The position numbers were made by a program, and so were the translations under genes. The notes under the pieces were generated by a model. It was not told where the DNA came from and made no database searches. It worked only from the letters and a program-made list of their open reading frames with translations. A DNA stretch of 64,000 nt from Pisaster brevispinus (taxonomy: Eukaryota; Echinodermata; Asteroidea; Forcipulatida; Asteriidae), in the NCBI GenBank assembly GCA_023634235.1, contig JAMKCF010000001.1, forward strand, positions 1,044,001-1,108,000, in the 5' to 3' direction. This document shows, piece by piece, positions 45,931-58,720 of this stretch (its first letter is position 1; every line of letters starts with the position of its first letter).

Positions 45931-46200
45931 TAGCGCCCTCAAGTGATAAACACACACGCACCTGCGATTGTTCGCTCGTCCCCAGCGCCTTGCCTTAAAA
46001 CCAAAGGCGCTGGGATGGGCAAACGTATCAAGTACGCTCATTGGTAAATGCTCAGTCCCATCATGCATCACACTCACACTGCAAGCACTGCACGCATGAC
46101 GTACTTCCTGAACAAGAATCTGTGCAAGCTGATTAGCCCATCCCAGCGGTCCTGGATAGGCCGCTGGGGCCGAGCGAACTGCGATTGAAGCTAGAAGTCG
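45931..46200. other. Putative promoter side of the ALDH3 gene
   Basis: Relatively GC-rich, with repeated 'cccagcgcctt' and 'gcgctgggatggg' words forming an inverted pair at about 45982-46016, and 'cccatcccagcggtcc' at 46138. No defined element is recognised. Confidence 0.3.
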
Positions 46201-48548
46201 TTAAAGGGGCACACCGGCTTCGTTGGGCTATTTGGGCTACAAAATAGGCTAACATATGCCTTCAAAGGTCTTCCAGGAATGGAGAAGAACGGTTCCTAAA
46301 AGAAACCATCAAATTTTGCCGTTTTTGAGCATTTTTCAAAAAACGAAGGTCACGTGATTTATCCGAACCAAAAAAGTGGTTCGGATAAATCACGTGATTT
46401 TCGGAGTTAGTTTTACTTCCAGCCGTATACAAGTAAATTACTGAACCAAATTTAAATCTGTTTTTTTTAAATTATTCATGAGTATTTGGAAAAAAAAGAC
46501 TATGTATTCAGATTATTGATACAATTTGTAAATAATGATGAAAAATCGAACGTAAGATTCGCATTCAGAGAGTCCGTGCAACCGAAGCGTGTTTTACGGC
46601 GCACCAGCGTGGGAGCTAGCGGAACGTAAACCTTGGGGCATATCCCGTACAGCCGGTGCCGTGTCTCGTGGGGCCAGAGAGACAAACCCCAGGGCATGAA
46701 CTCCCCAACTTGCCGGTCTAGCCGTGAGCGTGGGAGCTTGTCGGAGGGGTAGGGAGCCAGACCAACAATTACGGTTTTTGTAGGAGGGTTTTAGTCTGAT
46801 ACCCCTAGCTATTATCCCCTAACTATTGCAACGTGTTGCCTGCGCTACACACGCGGGACGACGACGGGGAATATTTATCCCATACAGCTGGTCTAATTCT
46901 ATGATAGCTGCACAATGTCCACCCCCCCCCCCCCCAATTGCTGCTTTTGCTGGCTTTCCCTTTGGATTTATCGTGGTTTTTCTTTTACTTTTTACTTTTC
47001 GTTGGACCACCTTCTGGGTGTTTTTCCTTGCGATGTTTTTGTACCGATCCTTGGATGTCGAAGAAACGTTCTCCATTATTGCAAGTACACAGAATATAAT
47101 ACGTCGTCGTACACAGAATACAGGTTGGGGTTAGTTTTCGCGGTCGTAACCAATAACTGTTTCAATGGCAAGTTCAACCGAAACAGTTATTGGTTACGAC
47201 CGCGAGCGGACTTCGACTAGGACTGACCATAGAGCAAGGAACCTTGCTCTATGGACTGACGTCCGCTCATGTCACTGATCTCTATTATACTGACAGTATA
47301 ATAGAGATCAGTGGCATGGTTCATGTCTGTTTTTTTATTTACACGTGAATTTGTGCTTGATGGATATGAAGTCTGTATCCTCATGCCTCGCCATTGTTAT
47401 AATTGATACATAAACAGAGCACCAGTCTACTTACAACATCGCGCATCATTGCCACGTAAATTTGACAGTTGCAACGGCTGGAAAAGCGTATAAGCTGACC
47501 TTTGACCGCGTTTTGTTTTTTTCACATTTTTCGTTAATTACGTGATATTTTGATGATTTTTTTTTTTACAACAACCATTTAAAAAATGTTGTCTGTCATT
47601 CCACATCACAATATTAGGTAAACAGTAAGCCGGTGTGTCCCTTTAACTGTTTGTTGTCGCGGTGTTTGTTCTCACGCGATTTACTGCTGTCGCGATTTGC
47701 TGGCTCCTGACTACTACTACTCGCCCTAGTCACAAGAGAAGTCGCGAAACAAGTCTCACAACATGCAGTGTAGTTTACTCATTATTTATTACAGTGATGC
47801 CCCCCCCCCCCCCAATGAGTGGTGTGCACCTAAAAAGAAATAACAGAGTCCCAGCCAAGCTGTTCATTTTTTTTAATGCTAAAACAATGTGTGTTTTTTT
47901 TAGTAAGAAGTCTCTGAGACTTTTAAAATGAATGAAGATGAATACTTCAGCTTTCTTTTCAATTGTATGGGGTTAAGTCTGGTCCAGGTCTCCCCCGATA
48001 CGCCCGTCAGAACTGAGTTTATTCAGTGAGTGGGGGATGATGATTGTACACATAGGATCACCACCCAGCCCAAGATAATACCAAATTGCTCGCCTACTTA
48101 ATTAATTTTGACTACTTCATTACAAGTATTTAAGTAGATAGGTTCTCTTAAAAATAAGAAACGTTATATGAATCGGTCGAGAAGGCGACACTCGCTCTAA
48201 ATAGCTCCTGGTCAAACAGACTCGGACTAGTCCCATTTTCTTTTCCACGGAGGGCAGTCTGACAGGAAAACGGGATATCTGTGACAATTTTAACAACCTA
48301 AAAATGCTCGGCGAAAAGGAGTTGGGCCCCACGGGACCTCCAGGGTCAGATCTGACCCGGGAGTTTTAAAAGTGAACTTGGTTCGGATAAATCATGTGAC
48401 CTTCGTTTTTTGAAAAGTACTCAAAAACGGCAAAATTAGATTTTTTTTTTAAGGAACCGTTCTTCTCCATTCCTGGAAGACCTTTGGAGTCATATTTTAA
48501 CCTATTCTGTAGCCTAAATAGCCCGACGAAGCCGGTGTGCCCCTTTAA
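46201..48548. mobile_element. TTAA-flanked DNA element with 169-bp TIRs
   Basis: The left TIR 46201-46369 and the right TIR 48380-48548 are inverted and closely similar, starting 'aggggcacaccggcttcg' inside TTAA. TTAA targets fit piggyBac- or Kolobok-type elements. A further end-like copy, 'gccggtgtgtccctttaa', lies inside at 47631-47645, so the unit may be composite. No transposase is recognised. The interior holds poly-C tracts (46921-46935, 47804-47813) and the triple hairpin at 47139-47313. Confidence 0.7.
47139..47313. repeat. Three adjacent perfect hairpins
   Basis: Hairpin 1 at 47139-47204 has 25-bp arms (starting 'cgcggtcgtaaccaataact') and a 16-nt loop. Hairpin 2 at 47227-47254 has 13-bp arms 'ccatagagcaagg' and a 2-nt loop. 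Hairpin 3 at 47273-47313 has 18-bp arms 'cactgatctctattatac' and a 5-nt loop, with 'catg' extending the stem after one mismatch. None matches a family I know. Confidence 0.9.
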
Positions 48549-48829
48549 TTTAGATAATTTTCCTTTCTGCACCGGCCTGTCACCAAATTTCTGAAAATAA
48601 ACAGTGAAAGGCTGAATAGTTGACAAGAGACAAACAAAATAAAGATTTAGAGCTTCTTTTTGAGGGTGCGTGTGTTTTATTTATTTTCTTGAGATAAAAT
48701 GGTGCAAGTTGTGCCCTTTACAATTGCGAAGTGCTTATACAATTACATATTCAAATTAAATATATTGTACAAACTGTTAAATGTAACCAATAAATGTAAC
48801 AGTTTAAAATTGTATCACGTATTGCCCCG

Positions 48830-49190
48830 GTGTACATGTAGCCCAAACCATAAACCTCAATGTAGCCCTGATCCTTGTCTACATTTAGCCCAAACCATAT
48901 ACCTCAATGTAGCCCAGTCCTGGTCTACATGTAGCCCAAACCATATGCCTCAATGTAGCCCAGTCCTGGTCTACATGTAGCCCAAACCATATACCTCAAT
49001 GTAGCCCTGATCCTTGTCTACATTTAGCCCAAACCATATACCTCAATGTAGCCCAGTCCTGGTCTACATGTAGCCCAAACCATATTCCTCAATGTAGCCC
49101 AGTCAAGGTCTACATGTAAGCCAAACCATATGCATCAATGTAGCCCGGTTCTGGTCAACATGAAGCCCAAACCATAAACCTAAATGGAAA
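48830..49190 (+). repeat. ~46-bp tandem repeat (atgtagcccaaaccatat...)
   Basis: About seven to eight units of 'tagcccaaaccatatacctc' plus 'aatgtagcccagtcctggtc'. Similar 'gctacattta' wording, but not the same unit, appears at 63420-63675. Confidence 0.9.
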
Positions 49191-49199
49191 AGTTCTTTT

Positions 49200-50150
49200 A
49201 AATTTCAACTAACAATACACATAGCGTGACCCCGTTTGACCTTGACTTCCGGCTCAAATCGGAAGTTGAAAACTTTTTATCTTTTTTGCATGAGCCTGAA
49301 AACCTTTGAGCCTGCTCAAACTTTTGCACAGAGATGACAACTTTTTTACCTTTACATCTTGTCAGAACCGGACGTTAAAGCGCACGTGTGTTGACCTACA
49401 ATGATAACGCACATACACGTGAGTATAGTATACATGTACCGTGTTTGAAAATACATTCAACATCGCATTTACATCTAATATAATAAGAGCGAAAGTTGTT
49501 AACCAAAAAGCCTCCTTAACTATTCACAAACTCATAACTTTGAAATTGAACTAAGCTGAACTCAGCAGACAATCATATAATAATATAAAGAAGGCACCTG
49601 AACAATGACCTCTCAATGACGTGTCAACTAATTTAAAATCAAATCATTTTTTTAAAAACACCAAACAAACAAAATTCCTAAGCAGCACATTGGATTTTGG
49701 CAATCTATACATCACCAGAAAGTCAAGTCTTTTTAAATTCAAACAGACGCTTCACTGAGTGTGACGCATTTTTAGCTTGACTTCCGGTTCAAACCGTTGA
49801 GTTTTAGTTGAGTTTTAATGTTGGAAAAAAATCTTAACTCCTGAACTAAACATTGAAAATTTACATTATTTACATCATTGGAACAATACTACATATTAAC
49901 GTCTTATATCTTATTATTTCTTAATGCTACATAGAATGAAACCAATTTGACCTTGACTTCTGATCCAAACCGGAAATTTAAGTTTGATGATTGAAAACAA
50001 TCCTCCTGAACACAAAAAAATTGATTTTTGACAATATTATATTAAACATCGAAAAGGTCTTCAAGAGCTTAACAAATGCTGCAAAGAGTTTGACCACATT
50101 TGACCTTGACTTAAGGTTCAAACCAAAAGTTGAAGTTTAACGCTATTCAA
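49200..50150 (+). repeat. Degenerate repeat block around 'tttgaccttgacttccggtt'
   Basis: Four spaced variants of 'ttgaccttgacttccgg.tcaaa.cggaagttgaa' occur at about 49227, 49770, 49945 and 50098, at irregular spacing. No coding is seen. Confidence 0.55.
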
Positions 50151-52022
50151 AAATAAAACTCTTGAACCACACATTGGGTGGAAGGTAAAATATCTTTATC
50201 AATTCATTCGATCTTCATTTGATGACATCACCCACGAACACCTTGTTTTGGTAGTTAACAAAAACTAGTAAATTTCTAGTAAATATTATATAATTTTCTA
50301 ACACAAAGGTGAACCACAGCATTAACCTTAAAGTATTACAGGTCCCTAGAAACTTGCTAACTGTAAGACGTTGACAAAAATTAGTGTCGCCCCCTCTTAT
50401 TGTTATATTTTCATCTCCCATTAATTTTTTGACATCCTAGTGACTTCTTTACAAGCCCAGTTGTTGTCGATGATTACTTAAGCTTGATTTTGTTTGTTTT
50501 TAATTAATTTTTAATTAATTTGGTTTTAATTAGATAAAGACAAATAATAAAGAATTTTGGGTTGAAAACAAAAATAATGAAAAACAAAGAGTTTCAAATT
50601 GCATGTTTGTGTTACATTTTTCTCACTCTCAAACAGTATTTTTATCAATACAATTTACAATCGAATTGTATTAGCGTGACTGTGTAATCCTACCTCCGTG
50701 GTCAAATCCAGTCATCCCTGTAATAAACAATCGAATTGTATTAGCCTGACTTTCTCCACGGTCCCTCCGACAGAACGGTGCCAGTTTGTCTGGGGGTGGG
50801 GTGGGGTGGGGGGGGGGGGGTGAGTTGAGTGGCCTTGCTCAAGCAGCGGGCAAGACATGACATGACAAGCCAAGCCTGTAACATAGAACAGACAGCTGAA
50901 CAGATTGTTCCACTTATCAGTGGGTTAGATCTGGGTCATCTGTGTTTGTGTGCATTTGTATAGCACATTGTGTGTACAGTTGTATGCCAGGAACAAGTTT
51001 CACAGCCCATAAAAAAAAATTAAAAAAAACCTCTGGGAACTGAACCCCCCCCCCCCATCTTAGATATTCGGAATGGTCCTGTCTCAGATATCATGGATGA
51101 TCAAGTCGCTCAGGGCTTTGCAAGTGAATAAAAAACTAAAATACTTTAAATTTACCACTAAAATCTGACAAGGTCTCACCTTTAAAGGTGAGTATATTGA
51201 CCATGAACTGATATAGGCAGAAGAGCACTAAGTCTCTCTGAGTCAATCAGTGGCTCAAGATGTGTAGCCGTAAAGTGGAAGCCGAGACGGCAAAATAGTT
51301 AAATTTCAAAAGTTGTCATTAATGGTATAATACAGGATTGAGTATATAATTTAACTGTAAATTAAATTTCATGGCTTCCTGGGGTTCAGGACCTGGGAGC
51401 GTGGTGACAACTCCCGGTGTCCCGAAGGAGGCGACGTCATCCGCCATGCACCGCATCGCCACACCATTGTACCCGCCGCGAGAAAGCCCGCCATACAGAC
51501 CGAACTACACAACTGGGTTTAATATTAGTTTAACTCTCCGAGGATAGGTTCAATCAGAATCACAAGGTGGAAACATTTTGTACAGTAACCGCAGTAAGAG
51601 TGACTCTTGTTTCTTGATACAAGTTTGTGTGAAGTTGACTTAGGTTTGCAACTTACACTGTTGTTTTTTTCTGAATGTGGATTGGAGCTTTCCCCAATAT
51701 TTTTCCCCCATGACCTCATCATTCTGGCAAGCAGCCAAACACGACTTTCCAGCATTGGTCTTTGAAAGGTGCATTTTCGTTTCTTGCAATGTTTCATGCC
51801 GAGTAATTACTTACTAACAGCAATACCAAGGTTCAGCAAAGTTATATGTCCGACTTATTCAAACCTCTATGAGTAGCCTACACCAAGGAGGGATCCGGAA
51901 GAAACAAAACAGTTTTTATGTGTTTGTTTGTTTGTTTGTTTTGGGTTTTTTTGTTTTTTGGGTGGGGGGGGGGAGATTCCTGAAATATTTACAGAAAATT
52001 AATTTGGGTATTTGGTGCTTAT
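50151..52022. other. Intergenic region, mostly unassigned
   Basis: No exon recognised. Direct repeats 'aatcgaattgtattagc' occur at about 50660 and 50729, and a poly-G tract at 50794-50822. A GC-rich patch at 51371-51500 ('ggaggcgacgtcatccgcca', 'cccgccgcgagaaagcccgc') stands out from its AT-rich surroundings but has no open frame of note. Confidence 0.4.
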
Positions 52023-55000
52023 TCAATGAAAGTTATCTCGGATGTTTTTGATTTGCTTGCCTGATGAAATCTCTGCAATTTGCCTTTCAGTGAGGAGACC
52101 GTCAAAGACCATTAGATCATTGTATGCAGCAGACCCACCGTATTGTGAAATCTCAAATGGTTTGTCGCATGAATTTAACATTCCAAGGTACAAATTGGTG
52201 CAGTCGTCGTCTTTGTCATAAAAACTTGTTTTTTCTGTTATGCCCTTTGTTTTCACAGTGGACCCATTGATAAAAAGCTGGAGATCACCTTCATTCATTT
52301 TAAAAGTAAAAGCAAGATGGAACCAGGTATTAAGTGGTACTTTTATAGGGGTGTATTTATTCTTAGTCTGATTTGTTTTTGTGTGTATTATTAAAAGAAA
52401 GTGATCTTCTTTGTGAAGAAAAGCAACACCTCTTGCTTTACCTGTTTGTCCTCCAGAGCTGATGAAATGAGGTTCAACGGGGCTTAGGTCGTCTATCTTG
52501 AGCCATAAAGACCACGTCATAGATTTACAGAGACCCGGGTCAGAGATACAGGTGTCTTTGAAGTCACCGAGATCAAGGTATGAGCCAGCCGGGGCGTGCA
52601 CAGCGCAAGAGTGATTATGCACACCGGGTCCACGGACCATTTCCACCAGGTTCGAATTACCAGATACATGGTACTCGCTGCTCATATCCACACCAACGTC
52701 ACCATCGCACGGTGGACCTCCGAGTCTGTACCCCAAGGTTCGATTTAAAATCAACCGCGGCAGTCCACTTCCTTGGGTATAAAAAATACAAAATATGATA
52801 TCAATAAATGTACACCCTCTTTAATGATCGAATTTAAACCCCTAATGGAAAGCACGTGTAATGCAGCAGTCCCCGCAACTCACTATCTAGTGAATAACTC
52901 TCTCAAAAATCATTAATTTACCCCATCCTTCTAGATAAGCCACATTCATTTCACTTCCCAGCAGTTCGAAGGATCAACTTAGAAAATCTTGTATAACAAA
53001 AAAGTTGCAACCATAATACCACATGGTTTTTTGACATGTTTTCTAATGCAAAGAATTGTAATGTTTAACTTTGCAAATTAACTCAATTAACAAATTTATA
53101 GACCATAGTGTAATACTCTACAGGGACAGTTTATGAATGTTGTCAAACAGCGGCAAGCCTACTGAAAGTCAACTTCACTAATTTTTATTGTTGTACTAAT
53201 TAAAAGAAAACCACTCCTACTGCAGCTGCGGTACACGTGCTTCTTTAATCATTTTAATTGAATGCTGAATTCTCACCCCTATTCTTGGCAAACCAAGAAA
53301 TTAGCTTTGCATTGGGTCTAGAAATAAGTTCGGCTTTCGCTGTATGGCTCAGTACATTGCAAATCAACTTTTTTTTGTGAACACTTGAACAAAAATCTGG
53401 AGGTTCCAGGATCAAGTCCCGCTCCGTTCATTGTTTGCCAACCTCCCCACGAGCTCCCGCCCTCCGTCCAAGGCTGAGCTACTACTAACATAAATGTCAT
53501 ATTGGACCAATGTCGAACAACGACATTTCCTATTTACAAATTAATAAATGGGAGAGTGTCAAGAAAGAATGCAGTGGAGCTCTAAAAAAAAAGGTGGGAA
53601 AATCTCAACAGGAAAGTTTACTCCACCAGTTTTGTCAACAACTAACCTCTGCATTTGAGCCATTTTCGGATCTCTTTTGCGTCTTCGCTTTGAAGGAAGG
53701 TGTCGTAGTAAGTAACGTTGAAGTGCCTGCATGGTGTGCGTGTGTTCAGACCACCGACTCGAAGCCTCGTGCACTTACAAGGGTCCTCTACAGGAATGAC
53801 CCAGCGGTATCTGTTGCCGGCATTAGGGTCCCGCTCTTGGCCAATCGTACAATCAAAACCTGAAACAAAAGAATGAACAAAGAAAGCATAATAGTGAAGC
53901 AAAGGACAACTGCGTTAAAATTGAAGTCAAATTGGTGTTTGGTATCTTTGGATGGCAACGTTGTCAACATATGGTTTTTGAGGCTTTGCATGTTGAGGTA
54001 TCATTGTATATTCGGTTTGCTGTAACACCGTTGTGTATTATATACTTTGCTGTGTAGATTGTTCTTTAGGAACTAGGCAAGATTGTAGTTGTTTTGTAAT
54101 AAGTGCTGACTGCATACTCAGTGACTGTATACTCAATGTTTTTCCGAGTCTCGCGGAATGGTATACAATGGTCTCTTTGTTAAGCCTTATCATCCGTGCT
54201 ACATGTTTCTATAACCATCAACACGTTTTGAAGGGTTAAAAAACACCTTATACGTTTCTTTATGATTATTCGAATTAAAGAGCGCCGTCATTATTATATT
54301 GTGATGTGATAGCAAAGGAGCGCCTATGCAGTAACTGGGTGGGAGTTCATAAATCCATGTGTAGAGCCACAGGCCTGCTATGGTTTTTATGACGAAACTT
54401 CTCCTTTTGTAGTAAAGTACCTAGCCATTTGCGCCGTTAACAGTGGAGTCGCATCGTGCCGTCGCATTGTCACGTCGTGCCGTCTAATAATATTTGTGTA
54501 TACGGCAGTACAAATTGTCGTCCTTTTAGTAAGACCATAGTCTTTAAATCAAGTCGGTAATTGTTGTGCGGTCTAGTTGCGGGGACGGTACACATATCCT
54601 CGATCCCAATATGTTTGCGTCAGTCGCAATTACCGTCTTGAATAACTTGTACCCAGCTTTGTACACATGCAATTGGACTTGCTACCAAAATTGGACGGAG
54701 CAGTTTGATTGGTTAAGAATCGCAAAAACATGAATATTCATCATACATCTTGCAGCGTATGGCGCCATGCAGCTACCAGGCGCACAATTCATTCTTTGAT
54801 AGGGGGGTTATTATAAAGAGTAACATTTTATGATAATGCATTGGTCAAATTTATCTTAAAAGAAAGTTAAGAAATTGTTATAATGATTAAAATATTATGC
54901 TTTTTACATTGATGTTGGCAAATAAACTGTCAATTTCACACAAAAAAGCCAACAGAAAAGAGACATTCCCGCGTTAATAATGAATTCTTCCAATTTTGTC

Positions 55001-58000
55001 AGCCGAGCTACCATTGGCCCTCTCTATGGCACTTTTGCATACGCAATGTATAATTTACCATATATGAATATTCGGCTGGGAACAAGCTACTCAAGTCGTT
55101 AGAGCTGATGGCCTTGCCACGCGCTACCTACGACCGTTGCATGAATGTATAATCGCACTGTGACTGTTGCATGAACGGCGGGATGTGTGTTTGTAATAGG
55201 CAGCGCTGGCAGACAAATAGACACTGACTAACGACTTGTCATCAAGTCTAGTAAGACCAATAATTAACAATGCGACACTACGACGAATCAGCGTGACAAC
55301 TCGACAGCACGGCGTGACATTACGAAGGCTCAACCGTACCAGCAGTGGGCCTTATTACCAATCTATGCAACAGCACGACACGACGCCGCGTTTCGGCACG
55401 ACGTAACAATCCTTCGTTAACGCGTCGACAACGCGTAATATGCGTTTGACGAGGCAAGCGGCAATGGACTCTTCACATACATGCCACCTCCAAACATCAG
55501 TAAATTGCTTACATAGCTTCATACAAAAACAGTGGGAGTGGGAGTACAATTAAAATGAGGTCTGCGTTGGCACCAAGTGTATAAATCTCTTTATGAGAAG
55601 CGGTGTTTCTGAAAACCAACGGTTCAGACTTGTCAAACCACCGGTTCTTCTCAGAACCACCACTAATAAGAGATTGATGCACACGGTGTCTCCGCAAACC
55701 TTACTTGATTGTACTCCCACCATGCCCAACGTTTCAAATTCTACGAATAATTATATGGTACTGCGTCATACTAATGTATTACCTATAACCATTAACAATT
55801 AGTAATTGACTTAACCAGTAATCTCCTACTGAGATGATGTATTGCCCTTTTGGGGGTAATTGCTTCACGTAATATAAACTGCTAGTCACTGACAACATTA
55901 AATTAACGGACAACAATGGTCAATAAAATGGAAATATTCAAATAAATTAATTCAGCACGTTCTGACAGCGGCCCTCCCTGCATAGTTTTAGCTATTAAAA
56001 ATGCTCCCATGCCTCTTATTTTCAATCTCCCTGCCGTGAGTTACTGATTGTCTAGTTCATTGTCTTTTTGTAGTCCTTTTTTGTTTATCCTTTGTCTTGA
56101 GTTTGACTGTTTATTGCCCTTTAGGCTCTAGTATAGTTTTGTACTGCTGTATGCTCATTTTGCAACTTTGGTCATCGTATATAATCTTTAATTTGTTGCA
56201 CACTGAAATAAATAAATAAATACATATAAAAGAACTTCACATCCTGTGTAAACTCTACAAGAAATCTGTATGCATTTCCCATGTTTTTTATTTTTTAAAT
56301 AAATATATTTTTAATAAGAGTCAAACAGCATGTCAACGAAGCGTGGGTAACGTGCAAGTGCACAACAATAACCAAGAATATTCACAAATTAAAGGGTCTG
56401 TATACGTTTGGTAATCACTCTTAAAATTATTGGCAATACAAACTTATTTCGTTAGAAGTACAACAGCTTTCGGTAGTTAGTATAAAGCATTTTGAGAATC
56501 ATTTCACTTCGAAGTGATGTGGCTATATGGTAAAAGATATCAGTTGAATCTGTGAAAAAGGTACTGTCAGTGGACGTTATCACTCCGGATTTTCGGCAAT
56601 ATTTAAAACAAAACTCTACCAATTTTTGAAATGAAATTTTCACAGGTTAGTTTTATTGAATATATCTTCATTATCGGATTAAAACAATCAAACGGTTCCA
56701 AAAACCAAAGGTAAACATTCCCTATAATTAAGGCAAATAGTCAAAGTTAATACGGTCAAAAGGCTTCTCTTTATTAACGCTAATTAAATGAGCCTCCAGA
56801 TCTCCCACTCGGTATAAAATCAATTATCAACGAAGCATCTGATTCTCATGTACGTTCCTCACGGTAAATCCAAAGGTTTGGTCATCTCCAATGAGAAAAA
56901 GGGATGGTTTATGTAGAAAGATCTTTAGTCTAACAGCCCTACCATGGTAAACAGGAAACGTTAAAGACGCCAACCGTGGAATAGAGGACTTCACTAAACG
57001 ATAGTATGCATAGAATGAGTGTAACGACTAGATATAAAAGATCTAGACATTGTATTGTAACTCGGCATGATGAGAAGAAAAAACAATTCTTCCATTTTCC
57101 CCCTTACCTACACACCGAACATATAATATAAAAAAAACCCTTTTTTTTTTAATTGTTTGAAAAAAACCCCGAAAAAACCCAGTTTTTGTTTGTTTCTGTT
57201 TGTGTTTTCGTTTTTTTTCTTTTCTTTGGGGGGGGGGGGAGGTGTAAAAGGTGACGTTTAGGGGAGGTGGTATAAGGGAGGGGCTGTAAAAGGAAATATG
57301 ATAACAATGGAGGGGTGTGGGAGGGATGGGGTATAAGGGGGTGGTATAGGGGCATGTGGGAGTGGTATTGAGAGAGGTGTAAGGGAGGGGAGGGAAGGTG
57401 GTATAAATGGAAGGGGAGGGGAGGGTCTAAGCTTCCGGTGCTTACTGTTCGAAAATAAATGACGTAACAATACGAATCCATTGTGAACGTGCAAGCTGGC
57501 TGCTTAGGCCAAGTTCGCACAAGATCAATGGTTATCTAGTGGTTGTTTAGTGCTGTACGTAGGGAATCTCCAATTTCAGCACCAGGAGTAGGCGGCACGT
57601 ACCACTAATGGCAGTTGATTTGGACAGTTTGACAGTTTGATTTGTAGTGGCCATCCGGCCTTGTGATGTAAGATGATTTTTCAAAACAAATACAATTTTT
57701 AAAAATAAATAAATAAATTTTGCCAATAAGAAGATGAATAGGAAACGAGGAAAAAAAATGTTCATTTGATGTCGGAGGAAAACCCAAAACCAGCAAAACC
57801 CAATATACATACTATAAGCAACATATGCATAAAATAACAAACCTCTGAAAATTTCGGCTCAATTGGTCATCAAAGTTGCAAGTAAATAATGAATGAAAAA
57901 CACCATCGTTGCATTGAATTGTCTGCTTTTAGAATACCCGAGAAAGGCTTTATGCCTGAAGCCTAGATTCAAATGTTTTGGTGAAAAGTTACCTCTTCCT

Positions 58001-58720
58001 CTGACTCTGCATTCCTTGTACGGGGATCTAACAAAGCTGTATTATATCATCAGCTCTTCAGAGCTGTAAGTTTTTATGGCTATTAAGTTTTGTAGTAATT
58101 ACCAAAGGTATACCCTCCATTTAAGTGATGCAGTGTTTTAATTACATCGGATTACCGAATATGAATCTTTAGTTTTTTACACTGATGTGCAATACAATTT
58201 AATTATTTTTTTTCCAGTGGCAAAATGTTTCCCGTACGCAACTATCCTCAGTACGTCTAAATACTATCCCTGTAGCCTACGTTTCTTAGTGTAGCATCAA
58301 CTTATTTAGATGGTAATTAAGTTTATTTGTTTTTAACCTTCGGGAGTATTACCTTTTTAGTAATTTTGTATATTTACCTGTGGACATTAATAAATGAAAC
58401 GAATTGAAAGATCATTCCAGAATGCAGTGGAGTTAGGTTCAAAATCAACCTAATTAGTCGCCGGGTTTCTACCTCATGACTTGGAAAGAACCAAGTATAC
58501 AACGCTTATCACACATCGGTTTCAGGGTAGAACCCAAAATAATATTATTTCCCTGTCACAAATGAGCTTTAACTTTATAAAGCATTGTAATAAAACCACA
58601 CACAAAAACTTAAGAGGTACAAAGTAAGACGAGAACAAAAATAAATGTAGGCTTACCTTCAGCATTCTGCAGCAGTAGAAACATGCAGGGAAAGGTGAGA
58701 ATTACAAAAAAGACGTCCAT
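52023..58720 (-). CDS. Secreted LamG (concanavalin-like) domain protein
   Basis: Three coding exons, 58720-58657, 53859-53647 and 52771-52023, with GT..AG junctions, both phase 1. The total is 1026 bp or 341 aa. Exon 1 is a signal peptide (MDVFFVILTFPCMFLLLQNA). Exon 2 starts GFDCTIGQERDPN and is Cys-rich. Exon 3 carries GYRLGGPPCDGDVG, then a laminin-G-like jelly roll of about 150 residues: AGSYLDLGDFKDTCISDP, MTWSLWLKI, NTWFHLAFTFKMNEGDLQLF, INGS and AAYNDLMVFDGLLTERQIAEI. Such domains bind glycans or proteins outside the cell. No transmembrane segment or GPI signal is seen after it, so secretion is likely. N-glycosylation sites NVT, NQT and NGS are present. The Cys-rich N-terminal part is not a domain I recognise. 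A shortened relative of larger LamG-bearing adhesion or polycystin-like proteins is possible. Intron 1 (4.8 kb) carries repeats. Confidence 0.87.
54240..55810. repeat. Repeat-rich part of LamG gene intron 1
   Basis: It holds an arm of the 8621-9123 element at about 54345-54410, CpG-containing words built on 'cgtcgtgccgtc' at 54450-54510, and a related inverted zone with 'cgacagcacggcgtgaca' at about 55295-55440. It also has 'aaccaccggttcttctcaga' at about 55637, echoed near 63130. Element limits are unclear. Confidence 0.35.
56396..56735. repeat. TIR MITE family K, copy 1
   Basis: Ends 'aagggtctgtatacgtttgg' and 'ccaaaaaccaaaggtaaaca' are inverted, and the core has 'attttgagaatcatttcact'. 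It shares 'ttcacaggttagttttattg' (inverted) with 62535-62905. Partial relatives lie near 39420-39600, 57950-58135 and 61600-61700. Confidence 0.6.
57180..57430 (+). repeat. Poly-T/poly-G and G-rich tract (potential G-quadruplexes)
   Basis: A run of 12 or so G at about 57227 is followed by about 200 bp of purine-rich sequence with many GGG/GGGG groups ('gggaggggctg', 'ggaggggaggggagggtc'). The transcribed strand of the LamG gene carries the C-rich complement. Confidence 0.7.

Noticed and set aside
51371..51500. GC-rich patch as a structured RNA or exon
   Set aside because: No recognised RNA family, no open frame with splice sites. It is left as unassigned.
57149..57520. Pro/His-rich open frames on the minus strand
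   Set aside because: The complement of a G-rich low-complexity tract in an intron.
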